From Lachnospiraceae bacterium (GTDB lineage: Bacteria; Bacillota; Clostridia; Lachnospirales; Lachnospiraceae): a stretch of DNA of 14,493 nucleotides. The stretch is from NCBI GenBank assembly GCA_900764225.1, contig CAAFNG010000114.1:1-14493 (forward strand), given 5' to 3'. Below the pieces are notes generated by a model. It was not told the DNA's origin. It was given only the letters and a program-made list of their open reading frames with translations, and searched no databases. This document shows, piece after piece, positions 6,179 through 13,467 of the stretch. Made by a program: the position numbers and the translations under genes. How positions within the stretch are numbered: the stretch's first letter is position 1; each line of letters starts with the position of its first letter.

Positions 6179-6273
6179 GTCAATTCCTCCTCCTGATGCA
6201 AGGATTCCGGTAATGTTGCTGTTCGCGCTGTTCGCAGTAACACGAATTCTGCATTTCTTTTCTGACTGTGATT

Positions 6274-6302
6274 ATTATAGCACTTCTCGGGCGAGGTGGC
6301 TA
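6274..6302 (-). promoter_or_regulatory. rplY: Extended -10 promoter of the L25 gene
   Basis: On the minus strand a perfect TATAAT (6274-6279) is preceded by TGC, an extended -10. TAGCCA (6297-6302) stands 17 bases upstream as a four-match -35. The leader is about 90 bases and contains the repeat CGAACAG twice. Confidence 0.65.
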
Positions 6303-6393
6303 ACAAAAAGTTTGAAAATTTAAAAGTAATATTTTGTATTGTTTGACTTATATAGAAAAAATCAAGAGTAATATTAGACAAAAACAAATTCAA

Positions 6394-6576
6394 AAATCAA
6401 TATTTTACAGAAAAAATTGAAAAACCGCGAAAAATTTCATAAATTCAGTGAGGATTAAAACCTGAAAGACAGGAATTTTTTTGTTTTACACAATTCCACA
6501 TAAACCAAAAAATAATTTTACACACATTTGATAAATCCTTTTCCCAACTGCGGTATCTGACATTTTACGATTCCTC
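6394..6576. other. AT-rich intergenic region with repeated TTTTAC boxes
   Basis: No gene is seen between the L25 promoter and the ugp promoter. TTTTACA occurs at 6403, 6484 and 6516 (the last two as TTTTACACA, 32 bases apart), and TTTTACG at 6563. TGAAA and TTTCA flank CCGCG near 6419-6440. A weak CCTG/CAGG hairpin (about 6461-6474) is followed by seven T. In such AT-rich DNA some of this may be chance, but repeated boxes upstream of a transporter operon are candidate regulator sites. Confidence 0.35.
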
Positions 6577-6582
6577 TATACT
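6577..6582 (+). promoter_or_regulatory. Candidate -10 box of the ugp operon
   Basis: TATACT is the best -10 within reach of the operon start and would give a leader of about 33 bases. No acceptable -35 lies 16-18 bases upstream, which would fit an activator-dependent promoter. The assignment is weak. Confidence 0.35.
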
Positions 6583-6621
6583 AAGAACCATGCGAGCGAG
6601 AGAAGTGAAAGGAGAAGAGTG

Positions 6622-7767
6622 ATGTCAGAAATTGCACTTAGAAATGTATGTAAGCAATTTGATTCGGAGCATTACGGTGTAAAGGATTTTAACCTTGATA
6701 TACATGATAAAGAATTTGTGATTTTCGTAGGTCCGTCAGGATGCGGAAAATCAACGACTTTGAGAATTATCGCAGGCCTGGAGGAGATCACAGACGGAGA
6801 GCTGTGGATCAATGGTCAGCTTTCCAATTATCTGGAACCAAAGGAAAGAGGAATGTCCATGGTGTTCCAGAATTATGCCCTGTATCCAAACATGACTGTT
6901 TACGGAAATATGGCGTATGCCCTGAAAATCCGCAAGGTACCGAAGGATGAGATCGACAGAAAGGTTCATGAGGTAGCGAAGATCCTGGAGATCGAGCAGC
7001 TGCTTGACCGTAAGCCGGCCGCTCTTTCCGGAGGTCAGAAACAGCGTGTTGCCATTGGAAGTGCCATTATCCGTAAGCCGAAGGCTTTTCTCATGGATGA
7101 GCCGCTTTCCAACCTGGATGCAAAGCTTCGCGCACAGATGCGTGTGGAGCTTGTGAAATTACATAAGCAGCTGGATACAACGATCATTTATGTTACACAT
7201 GACCAGACAGAGGCAATGACCCTGGGAACAAAAATCGTTGTTATGAAGGACGGGCTGATCCAGCAGGTGGGTGCACCGCAGAATATTTATGATGACCCGA
7301 TCAATCTTTTTGTGGCAGGTTTCCTTGGTTCCCCGTCCATGAACTTTTTCCAGTGTACTGTAAAGGAAGAGGAGAACAACCGTACAGCCCTTATTCTGGA
7401 TGATGCGAAAACGGTGAAAAAGGTTTATCTGGATGGGACTCGCGGAAAACAGATTGCAAAGAAATATAACGGCAGACATGTGATCCTGGGAATCCGTCCG
7501 GAGGATATCTACGAACTCGATGAGGCGAAAAAGCTTGGCATCGAAAAAGACAGCGTAGATGTGGATGAGCCGGTGGTAAACAGAGAGATGCTTGGCGCAG
7601 AAGTGATCCTCTATTTTGATGAGCAGGGAAAAACTCTTGCAGTCCGCTTAAGTCCGGAGAATCAGACTCAGGTGGGCGAAAAAGTTTCATTATATTTTGA
7701 TATGGATAAGGCGCATGTGTTTGATCCGGAAACAGAAGAGAATATTTTTTACAGAGGGGAGAACTGA
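6622..7767 (+). CDS. ugpC: Carbohydrate/glycerol-3-phosphate ABC importer ATPase (UgpC/MsmX type), 381 aa
   Basis: The ATPase subunit that powers a CUT1-family importer. All ABC motifs are present: Walker A GPSGCGKST (37-45), Q-loop VFQNYALYP with Gln83, signature LSGGQ (135-139), Walker B FLMDE (156-160), D-loop SNLD and switch His193 (VTHDQTEAMT). After about residue 235 comes the C-terminal OB/TOBE regulatory domain (GIRPEDIY; MLGAEVILYF) shared by MalK, UgpC and MsmX. One deviation is GSAI after the signature, where the family usually has GRAI. A GTG three bases upstream is in frame, but AAAGGAG is better spaced for ATG 6622. It is the first gene of the operon; the next starts two bases after its stop. 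MsmX-type ATPases may also serve other importers. Confidence 0.93.
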   Translation: MSEIALRNVCKQFDSEHYGVKDFNLDIHDKEFVIFVGPSGCGKSTTLRIIAGLEEITDGELWINGQLSNYLEPKERGMSMVFQNYALYPNMTVYGNMAYALKIRKVPKDEIDRKVHEVAKILEIEQLLDRKPAALSGGQKQRVAIGSAIIRKPKAFLMDEPLSNLDAKLRAQMRVELVKLHKQLDTTIIYVTHDQTEAMTLGTKIVVMKDGLIQQVGAPQNIYDDPINLFVAGFLGSPSMNFFQCTVKEEENNRTALILDDAKTVKKVYLDGTRGKQIAKKYNGRHVILGIRPEDIYELDEAKKLGIEKDSVDVDEPVVNREMLGAEVILYFDEQGKTLAVRLSPENQTQVGEKVSLYFDMDKAHVFDPETEENIFYRGEN

Positions 7768-7769
7768 TC

Positions 7770-8633
7770 ATGGGAAATAACAGCAAAAGCAAGATCACAC
7801 CGTACCTGTATCTGGTGCCGTGTATGCTGATCTTCGGAATCTTTCTGTTTTATCCGTTTGTAAAAACCATCTATTTAAGTCTCTATAAGACTAATAAGAT
7901 GGGACAGGCAAAAATTTATGTAGGCTTAGGCAATTATAAGGAACTGCTTCAGTCCGTTTCCTTTATTAACAGCTTAAAGGTAACTTTGATCTTTGTGCTG
8001 ATCGTTGTAATCGGCGGCATGCTTCTGGGACTGATCGCAGCAGTGCTCTGTAACAAAGCATTTCCGGGAATCCGTGTATTCAGTACTTCTTATGCGTTAC
8101 CAATGGCGATCGCATCCAGCTCCGCGGCAATGATTTTCCAGATCATGCTCCATCCGGCAGTTGGTATTGTGAACAAGCTGCTGGGGCTGGATATCAACTG
8201 GCTGAATGATCCGAAAACAGCGCTCATCTGTGTTGCAGTTCTTACAGCATGGCTGAACAGCGGAATCAATTTCCTGTATTTTTCCGCAGGACTTGGAAAT
8301 ATCGATGAGACGATCTATGAGAGAGCTTCTGTGGATGGAGCCAGCAGTGTACAGCAGTTTTTCAGCCTGACACTTCCGGGACTTTCTCCGATCATGTTTT
8401 ACACTCTGGTCGTAAATATTATTCAGGCGTTCCAGTCCTTTGGACAGATCAAGATCCTGACAGAGGGTGGCCCGAATGAGTCTACCAACGTAATCGTGTA
8501 TTCTATTTACAGGGACGCATTTTTTAACTACAGATTCGGAAGCGCAGCAGCCCAGTCTGTTATCCTGTTTGTGATCATCATGATCATTACACTGATCATG
8601 TTCCGTATTGAGAAGAAGGGAGTTAATTACTGA
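7770..8633 (+). CDS. ugpA: ABC importer permease, UgpA/MalF type, 287 aa
   Basis: One of two membrane subunits of the CUT1 importer. Six hydrophobic segments can be read, starting with YLYLVPCMLIFGIFLFYPFV near residue 15 and ending with SVILFVIIMIITLIMFRIEK. The cytoplasmic EAA loop that docks on the ATPase is ERASVDGASSVQQFFSLTLP (about 184-203). The C-terminal part (TNVIVYSIYRDAFFNYRFGS, then AAAQSV) closely resembles E. coli UgpA as I recall it (IYKIYREGF…SSAAQSV), which supports the ugp assignment over a plain maltose permease. GAGGGGAGAA within the end of ugpC serves as binding site. The stop codon overlaps the next start (TGATG), indicating translational coupling. Confidence 0.9.
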   Translation: MGNNSKSKITPYLYLVPCMLIFGIFLFYPFVKTIYLSLYKTNKMGQAKIYVGLGNYKELLQSVSFINSLKVTLIFVLIVVIGGMLLGLIAAVLCNKAFPGIRVFSTSYALPMAIASSSAAMIFQIMLHPAVGIVNKLLGLDINWLNDPKTALICVAVLTAWLNSGINFLYFSAGLGNIDETIYERASVDGASSVQQFFSLTLPGLSPIMFYTLVVNIIQAFQSFGQIKILTEGGPNESTNVIVYSIYRDAFFNYRFGSAAAQSVILFVIIMIITLIMFRIEKKGVNY

Positions 8634-9550
8634 TGAGTCAGATTGAAAATGTGGCAGTTCCCGCAGTGGGAAACATGTCTAAGGAGGAGCTTCTGGAGCT
8701 GAAAAAGGCAATGAATGCCAAAGCCCTCACAAAAAGAAGAACAAGAACAGCCCTTCGTGTTACGGCAAATATCGTATTTGCAGTTCTGATCCTGCTTCCG
8801 TTGCTTTACGCGATCAGCATTGCACTGATGCCTTCCAACGAACTTTTTACAACAGAGTTAAATCTGTTTCCTAAAAATCCGACCTTTTCCAACTTTATTA
8901 ATGCATTCCGCACCGTACCGCTTCTCCGTTTCATATTGAATTCCTTTATCATGGCGGGATGCATTACCATCGGACAGATCATCACCTGTTCTCTTGCTGC
9001 CTTCGCGTTTTCTTTCCTGGAATTCAAGGGAAAAGGTATTTTATTCATGGTTGTGATGGCGACCATGATGGTTCCGGGAGAGGCAACGATCATTTCCAAC
9101 TACCTGACTGTATCAAGCTGGGGAATGCTGGATACCTACCAGGTGCTGATCGTGCCTTACCTGACATCCGCGATGGGAATTTTCCTGTTCCGTCAGTTTT
9201 ATATGACATTCCCGATCTCTCTGTATGAGTCGGCGAAGCTTGACGGCTGCAGCAACCTGAAATTTATCGTAAAGATCCTGCTTCCGCTGACAAAATCCGC
9301 AATCGGAGCCATGGCTGTATACACATTCATCAACGCATGGAACATGTACATGTGGCCGCTGCTTGTTACAGGATCCAACAACATGAGAACTGTTCAGATC
9401 GGTATCAGTATGCTGGACAGCGTGGATTCTCAGTCCATAACACTGATGATCGCAGGTGTTGTCATGATCATCATCCCGTCGATTTCCATCTTTATCATTG
9501 GACAGAAACAGCTGATCCGGGGAATGTTCTCAGGAGCAGTCAAGGGCTGA
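8633..9550 (+). CDS. ugpE: ABC importer permease, UgpE/MalG type, 305 aa
   Basis: The second membrane subunit. It has a rather long hydrophilic N-terminus of about 45 residues (MSQIENVAVPAVGNMSKEEL…) before the first membrane helix (VTANIVFAVLILLPLLYAI). Further helices follow, with the MalG-branch motif FLFRQFYMTFPISLYESAKL, DGCSNLKFIVKILLP, which is the EAA loop with Cys where Ala is usual. TFINAWNMYMWPLLVTG matches the conserved 'W-N-x-Y/F-x-WPL' segment. The last helix precedes the family end QKQLIRGMFSGAVKG. It overlaps ugpA by one base and is followed by a 99-base gap with hairpins before the binding-protein gene. Confidence 0.9.
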   Translation: MSQIENVAVPAVGNMSKEELLELKKAMNAKALTKRRTRTALRVTANIVFAVLILLPLLYAISIALMPSNELFTTELNLFPKNPTFSNFINAFRTVPLLRFILNSFIMAGCITIGQIITCSLAAFAFSFLEFKGKGILFMVVMATMMVPGEATIISNYLTVSSWGMLDTYQVLIVPYLTSAMGIFLFRQFYMTFPISLYESAKLDGCSNLKFIVKILLPLTKSAIGAMAVYTFINAWNMYMWPLLVTGSNNMRTVQIGISMLDSVDSQSITLMIAGVVMIIIPSISIFIIGQKQLIRGMFSGAVKG

Positions 9551-9568
9551 TAACAATAAGAAAAGATA

Positions 9569-9593
9569 CTGTAAAGGGCGATAAGCCCTGCAG
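9569..9593 (+). promoter_or_regulatory. Intercistronic hairpin between ugpE and ugpB
   Basis: AGGGC (9575-9579) and GCCCT (9585-9589) enclose GATAA, and CTG/CAG (9569-9571, 9591-9593) extend the stem across a small internal loop. No T-run follows. A second, AT-only hairpin (GAAAAA…TTTTTC, 9613-9628) precedes the binding site. Such structures between permease and binding-protein genes can protect the abundant downstream message from decay, which is inference here. Confidence 0.45.
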
Positions 9594-9649
9594 TTCATCT
9601 TATATATAGGAAGAAAAAATAATTTTTCAACAAGAGGAGAAAAAAAATT

Positions 9650-11011
9650 ATGAAGAAAAAAATGATCGCAGCTTTACTTACTGCAGCAATGACTGTGGGA
9701 TCACTTTCCGGAGTGACTGTATTTGCAGCAGATGCCAGCACAGACGCAAAGGTGGAGATGGCAGATGCAGCAGATGTAAATGGAACTACCATTACTTTCT
9801 GGCATTCCATGGGTGGTGTCAATGGTGAGGCTATCGACACATTAGTAAAAAAATTCAACGATGAGAACCAGTACGGAATTACAGTAGACGCTCAGTATCA
9901 GGGTGAGTATGATGATTCCTTGAACAAACTGAAAAGTGCTCAGATCGGAAACATGGGTGCAGATCTTGTGCAGGTATATGAGATCGGTTCAAGATTCATG
10001 ATCGATTCCGGATGGATCGTTCCAATGCAGCAGATGATCGATGCAGACAGCTACGATGTATCTGAAATCGAGCCAAACCTGGCTGCATACTATACAATTG
10101 ATAATGAGCTGTATTCCATGCCATTTAACTCTTCTACACCGATCATGTACTACAACAAGGATATGTTCGACAAAGCAGGAATCACAGAGATTCCGGACAG
10201 CCTGGAAGGAATCAGTGAGGTTGGCCAGGATCTTCTTGACAAAGGCGGCGCCGGTGAGGTAATGTCTCTTGGAATCTACGGATGGTTCTTCGAGCAGTTC
10301 ATCGGAAAACAGGGTCTTGAATATGCAAACAACGGTAACGGACGTAAAGAGGCTGCAACAGCTGTAGCATTCGATGAGAATGGCGCTGCAAAGAACATCC
10401 TCACAGCATGGAAAGACCTTAACGACAAAGGTTTCGCACCGATCGTAGGTAAAGGCGGCGATGCAGGACTTGCAGATTTTTCCGCAGGAAAAGCAGCGAT
10501 CACACTTGGTTCTACAGCATCCCTGAAACAGATCCTTCAGGATGTAAACGGAAAATTTGAGGTTGGTACAGCATACTTCCCGAAGATCAAATCCAGCGAT
10601 GAGGGTGGTGTTTCCATCGGTGGTGCATCTCTCTGGGCTCTGAACAATAACGATCCGAAAAAACTCCGTGCAACATGGGAATTCGTAAAATTCCTGATCT
10701 CTCCGGAATCCCAGGCTTACTGGAACGCACAGACCGGATACTTCCCTGTAACAGTAAAAGCACAGGACGAGCAGGTATTTAAGGATAACGTTGCAAAATA
10801 TCCGCAGTTCCAGACAGCGATCGACCAGCTCCATGATTCTTCCGCAGACTATGTTGGCGCACTGTTAAGCGTATTCCCGGAGGCAAGAGCTACTGTTGAG
10901 TCTGAGATCGAGAGCATGCTTAATGGAAAAGAGGATGTGGATGCAGCAGTGAAGAACATGGCTGATTCCATCAATAAATCCATTGAAGAGTACAATCTTG
11001 TAAACGAATAA
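9650..11011 (+). CDS. ugpB: ABC importer extracellular binding protein, UgpB-like, 453 aa
   Basis: The substrate-capturing subunit of the operon's importer. The mature part follows the UgpB plan: TITFWHSMGGVNGEAIDTLV (from residue 47), QVYEIGSRFM, MPFNSSTPIMYYNKDMFDKA, GGASLW, AYWNAQTGYFPVT, and ARATVESEIESML near the C-terminus. E. coli UgpB has matching blocks (FWHSM, QVYEVG, PFNSSTPVLYYNKD, GGASLW), so sn-glycerol-3-phosphate or a phosphodiester is a good guess; a sugar is possible. The N-terminus is a type I signal peptide (MKKKMIAALLTAAM… ending VFA-AD, cleavage about 26 or 29). There is no lipobox Cys, and the whole protein lacks cysteine, which is unusual for a Gram-positive binding protein. 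AGAGGAGA lies nine bases before the ATG. Codon choice (AAC, ATC, TTC, GGT) suggests high expression. Confidence 0.92.
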   Translation: MKKKMIAALLTAAMTVGSLSGVTVFAADASTDAKVEMADAADVNGTTITFWHSMGGVNGEAIDTLVKKFNDENQYGITVDAQYQGEYDDSLNKLKSAQIGNMGADLVQVYEIGSRFMIDSGWIVPMQQMIDADSYDVSEIEPNLAAYYTIDNELYSMPFNSSTPIMYYNKDMFDKAGITEIPDSLEGISEVGQDLLDKGGAGEVMSLGIYGWFFEQFIGKQGLEYANNGNGRKEAATAVAFDENGAAKNILTAWKDLNDKGFAPIVGKGGDAGLADFSAGKAAITLGSTASLKQILQDVNGKFEVGTAYFPKIKSSDEGGVSIGGASLWALNNNDPKKLRATWEFVKFLISPESQAYWNAQTGYFPVTVKAQDEQVFKDNVAKYPQFQTAIDQLHDSSADYVGALLSVFPEARATVESEIESMLNGKEDVDAAVKNMADSINKSIEEYNLVNE

Positions 11012-11154
11012 AACAGAAAAAACGCGTAAATTTGAAAAAGAAAAATAAAAAGAAACATCAGAAAGACCCTGGAAAATATCCAGGGTCTTTCTGATGAAGT
11101 GGAAAGAATCTGGGTAATACCAGAAAATAACAGGACAAAAATCAGAGGAATCGC
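11012..11154. other. Spacer between the ugp operon and the polysaccharide cluster
   Basis: A-rich sequence with no ORF of its own. It contains the long hairpin at 11056-11096 listed separately, then 58 bases without visible features before the promoter of the next gene. Confidence 0.5.
11056..11096 (+). terminator. Long perfect hairpin after ugpB, probable operon end
   Basis: An 18-bp perfect stem (11056-11073 with 11079-11096; core AAAGACCCTGG/CCAGGGTCTTT) has a 5-base loop AAATA. It lies 44 bases after the ugpB stop and would fold very stably. On the plus strand no U-tract follows (AAGTGGAAAG), so it may act as a 3' stabiliser more than as a classic terminator. On the minus strand the stem is followed by T-rich sequence and would be a good terminator of antisense transcription. 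Confidence 0.65.
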
Positions 11155-11183
11155 TGGACGTGGGTGCTCATATTGGCTATAAT
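11155..11183 (+). promoter_or_regulatory. Predicted sigma-A promoter of the polysaccharide cluster
   Basis: TGGACG (11155-11160) and a perfect TATAAT (11178-11183) are 17 bases apart. Transcription would start near 11190, downstream of the GTG at 11160, which rules that codon out as translation start and supports GTG 11226. Confidence 0.65.
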
Positions 11184-11225
11184 GATAAGGCTAATATTTA
11201 CTCCTCAAGGAAGGGAGAAAAATCT

Positions 11226-12602
11226 GTGAACAGAAGTAAAAGAGAAGACTATAAGAGATTTGTGGTATTTTGCCTTGCAAGTCTGATCGTGATCGCACAG
11301 TCCGCAATCTTTGCTTATGTATGGTATGATTTTTACAGAGGACTGATTTCGAAACCGTTCTGGCGAAAAGGTAACTGGGTTCTGATTTTGATTTATGCGT
11401 TGCTCTATCTGCTGTTTGCCAAGCTATATGGCGGACTGAAGGTAGGATATCTGAAACGAATTGATGTTTTTTATTCAATGACTCTGGCCACTATATGTAC
11501 GAATGTAGTGACATATTTTCAGATTACACTGATCAACCGATGGTTTCTTGATGCAGGACCAATTGTAGAGATGACACTGGTTCAGATCATTGTAACGATT
11601 TTATGGATATGGGGCTCCAGATATATTTATTCTAAACTGTACGGAGCCAGACGATTACTGGTGATTTACGGTGACCGTGATCCGGGTGATGTAATTCACA
11701 AGATGAATACACGCAAGGATAAATATGATATCAGCGGCAAGGTTCATATTCGCGAAGGTGAAGAGAAGATTCATGCCATGATGGAGAACTATGAAGGTGT
11801 GATCATCTGGGATCTTCCGTCCGAGATTCGTAACAGGTATCTGAAATACTGCTTTTCTCATTCAATCCGCTGTTATATGAGCCCGAAAATTTCGGATATC
11901 ATTTTGCTGGGAACAGACAGGATTCATCTGTTTGATACCCCGCTTCTGATGTGCAGAAATCAGGGACTTTCCATGGAGCAGAGAGCTGCCAAGAGGGTCA
12001 TGGATATTATTATTTCAGGAATTGGAATCGTTGTTTCCTCTCCGATCATGCTGATCATCGCCATTGCGGTGAAAGCATATGATGGTGGCCCGGTATTTTA
12101 TCTCCAGGACCGTCTTACCTATAAGGGTAAAGAATTCCGGATCCGTAAATTCCGCAGTATGTGTGTGGACTCTGAGAAAAACGGTGCAAGACTTGCGTCC
12201 AAGCATGATTCCCGTATCACACCGGTGGGACATGTTTTACGTAATCTGCATCTGGATGAGCTGCCGCAGCTTTTTAATGTATTTATGGGAGATATGTCGC
12301 TGGTGGGTCCCCGTCCGGAGCGTGATGTGATAATGAAAGAATACGAGCAGGAAATTCCGGAATTTCATTACAGACTGAAAGTAAAGGCAGGACTTACCGG
12401 TTATGCACAGGTGTACGGTAAATACAATACAACACCGTATGATAAGCTGAAACTTGACCTGTTTTATATCGAGAATTATTCATTTCTTCTGGATATCAAG
12501 CTCCTGTTTATGACAGTGAAGATCTTTTTCCAGAAAGAAGTATCCGAGGGTGTGGATGATGACCAGAAGAATGCGCTGAAGGATTCACAGGATAATAAAT
12601 AA
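11226..12602 (+). CDS. Priming polyprenyl-phosphate glycosyl-1-phosphate transferase (exopolysaccharide), 458 aa
   Basis: A membrane enzyme that transfers a sugar-1-phosphate from a nucleotide sugar to undecaprenyl phosphate, the first step of exo/capsular polysaccharide assembly. The N-terminal part has about four helices (FVVFCLASLIVIAQSAIFAY; WVLILIYALLYLLF; MTLATICTNVVTYFQI; IIVTILWIWG). A Rossmann-like domain follows (about 140-240), then the bacterial sugar transferase domain: AAKRVMDIIISGIGIVVSSP (254-273), FRIRKFRSM, and the catalytic Asp344-Glu345 in LHLDELPQLFNVFMGDMSLV. GPRPE is at 361-365, and GLTGYAQVYGKYNTTPYDKL closes it. The longer frame from GTG 11160 starts before the transcription start. 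GTG 11226 has GGGAG eight bases upstream and is chosen. The sugar cannot be read from sequence. It opens a cluster with a glycosyltransferase and an acyltransferase. Confidence 0.93.
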   Translation: MNRSKREDYKRFVVFCLASLIVIAQSAIFAYVWYDFYRGLISKPFWRKGNWVLILIYALLYLLFAKLYGGLKVGYLKRIDVFYSMTLATICTNVVTYFQITLINRWFLDAGPIVEMTLVQIIVTILWIWGSRYIYSKLYGARRLLVIYGDRDPGDVIHKMNTRKDKYDISGKVHIREGEEKIHAMMENYEGVIIWDLPSEIRNRYLKYCFSHSIRCYMSPKISDIILLGTDRIHLFDTPLLMCRNQGLSMEQRAAKRVMDIIISGIGIVVSSPIMLIIAIAVKAYDGGPVFYLQDRLTYKGKEFRIRKFRSMCVDSEKNGARLASKHDSRITPVGHVLRNLHLDELPQLFNVFMGDMSLVGPRPERDVIMKEYEQEIPEFHYRLKVKAGLTGYAQVYGKYNTTPYDKLKLDLFYIENYSFLLDIKLLFMTVKIFFQKEVSEGVDDDQKNALKDSQDNK

Positions 12603-12621
12603 GAAGTTTAAACCGCTAATC

Positions 12622-12654
12622 TGTGCATCAGACAGGATCTGATGCACATTTTTT
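12622..12654 (+). terminator. Strong intrinsic terminator just before the glycosyltransferase gene
   Basis: TGTGCATCAGA (12622-12632) and TCTGATGCACA (12638-12648) form an 11-bp perfect stem with loop CAGGA, followed by six T. It starts 20 bases after the priming transferase stop and ends 23 bases before the next ATG. No promoter fits in those 23 bases, so the next gene depends on read-through or on a promoter further upstream. Confidence 0.85.
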
Positions 12655-12677
12655 GTAAGGTAAGAAGGAGGTTTTTT

Positions 12678-13421
12678 ATGGAAAAGCCGTTAGTGTCAGT
12701 GATCATGCCTGTATACAATGGCGAGAAATATATAGGAAAAGCAATCGAATCTGTTCTGGCGCAGAAGATTTCCACAGAGCTTCTTGTGATCGACGACTGT
12801 TCAACCGATGGAACAGAGCTGGCTGTGATGAAATTTATGGACAGTGGGAATATTCGATATATCCGCAATAATGAGAACCTGGGAGCTGCAGGTTCCAGGA
12901 ACCGCGGTGTAAAGGAAGCAAGGGGAAAATATGTTGCTTTTCTGGATGCGGATGACTGGTGGGAAGAAGGAAAGCTTTCAGCGCAGACCGAGACTATGGA
13001 AATCACAGGATGCGTGATCTGTTCCACAGGAAGAGAACTGATGAGGCCGGACGGACATACGACAGGGAAATATATTCCGGTCGGGGAGCGTATTACCTAT
13101 CGTGATCTTTTGAAACATAATAGTATTAACTGTTCCTCCGTTCTGCTGCGAAGAGAGACTGCACTTGCTTTTCCTATGGAGCATGATGAAAGCCATGAGG
13201 ACTATATTACCTGGCTTCGAATCCTCAGAAAAGGCGGCTTTGCAGTGGGGATTAACAAGCCGTATCTGAAATGCAGGCTCAGCGAGGGCGGAAAGTCCAG
13301 AAATAAGCTGAAATCCGCTGCTATGACCTATCAGGTCTACCGGTATATGGGCTACGGACATGTAAAAAGCCTGTTTTTCTTTGTATCTTATGCTGTCCAT
13401 GGGATTTGGAAATATCGTTGA
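12678..13421 (+). CDS. Family 2 glycosyltransferase (TuaG-like), 247 aa
   Basis: A GT-A fold glycosyltransferase that adds a sugar to a lipid-linked glycan on the cytoplasmic face. The nucleotide-binding start is LVSVIMPVYNGEKYIGKAIE (5-24), then LLVIDDCSTDGTE (35-47), GAAGSRNRGVKEARGKYVAF, and the metal site LDADDWW with Asp90 and Asp92. The catalytic-base region is HEDYITWLRILRKG (173-186, Glu174-Asp175). The C-terminus (LSEGGKSRNKLKSAAMTYQV) and short length resemble TuaG-type enzymes. Donor and acceptor are unknown. An upstream ATG at 12642 is in frame but lies inside the terminator; AAGGAGG fits ATG 12678. It follows the priming transferase with only the terminator between, so its expression is probably conditional. 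Confidence 0.92.
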   Translation: MEKPLVSVIMPVYNGEKYIGKAIESVLAQKISTELLVIDDCSTDGTELAVMKFMDSGNIRYIRNNENLGAAGSRNRGVKEARGKYVAFLDADDWWEEGKLSAQTETMEITGCVICSTGRELMRPDGHTTGKYIPVGERITYRDLLKHNSINCSSVLLRRETALAFPMEHDESHEDYITWLRILRKGGFAVGINKPYLKCRLSEGGKSRNKLKSAAMTYQVYRYMGYGHVKSLFFFVSYAVHGIWKYR

Positions 13422-13467
13422 AAAAAACTGGAAAAACAGAATAATCCTGGTAAATGTTAATTTTCTA

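Noticed and set aside
6219..6236. Possible LexA/DinR box near the L25 leader
   Set aside because: The GTTCG units are in direct, not inverted, orientation, so the required CGAAC-N4-GTTCG arrangement is absent.
6417..6441. Possible catabolite-responsive element (cre) upstream of ugpC
   Set aside because: TGAAA…TTTCA flank a CCGCG core, but the central CG is at the wrong distance and the half-sites are too far apart for a CcpA site.
6455..6488. Terminator-like CCTG/CAGG hairpin followed by seven T in the L25-ugpC gap
   Set aside because: The stem has only four base pairs and no plus-strand gene lies upstream to terminate, so it is likely chance in AT-rich DNA.
7391..7798. Minus-strand frame of 135 codons opposite the end of ugpC
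   Set aside because: It is rich in Pro, Ser and Arg without any motif, lies fully opposite the ATPase C-terminal domain, and crosses the start of ugpA.
9989..10834. Long minus-strand open frame (281 codons) opposite ugpB
   Set aside because: It lies wholly antisense to a clear binding-protein gene, its product is Cys-rich with no recognisable motif, and it has no ribosome binding site. It reflects codon bias of the real gene.
11160..11225. Upstream GTG start for the priming transferase (22 extra residues)
   Set aside because: It overlaps the -35 box and lies upstream of the predicted transcription start. It has no binding site, whereas GTG 11226 has GGGAG at eight bases.
12608..13027. Minus-strand frame of 139 codons opposite the family 2 glycosyltransferase
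   Set aside because: It is antisense to conserved catalytic motifs, has low-complexity Ser/Ile composition, and overlaps the terminator.
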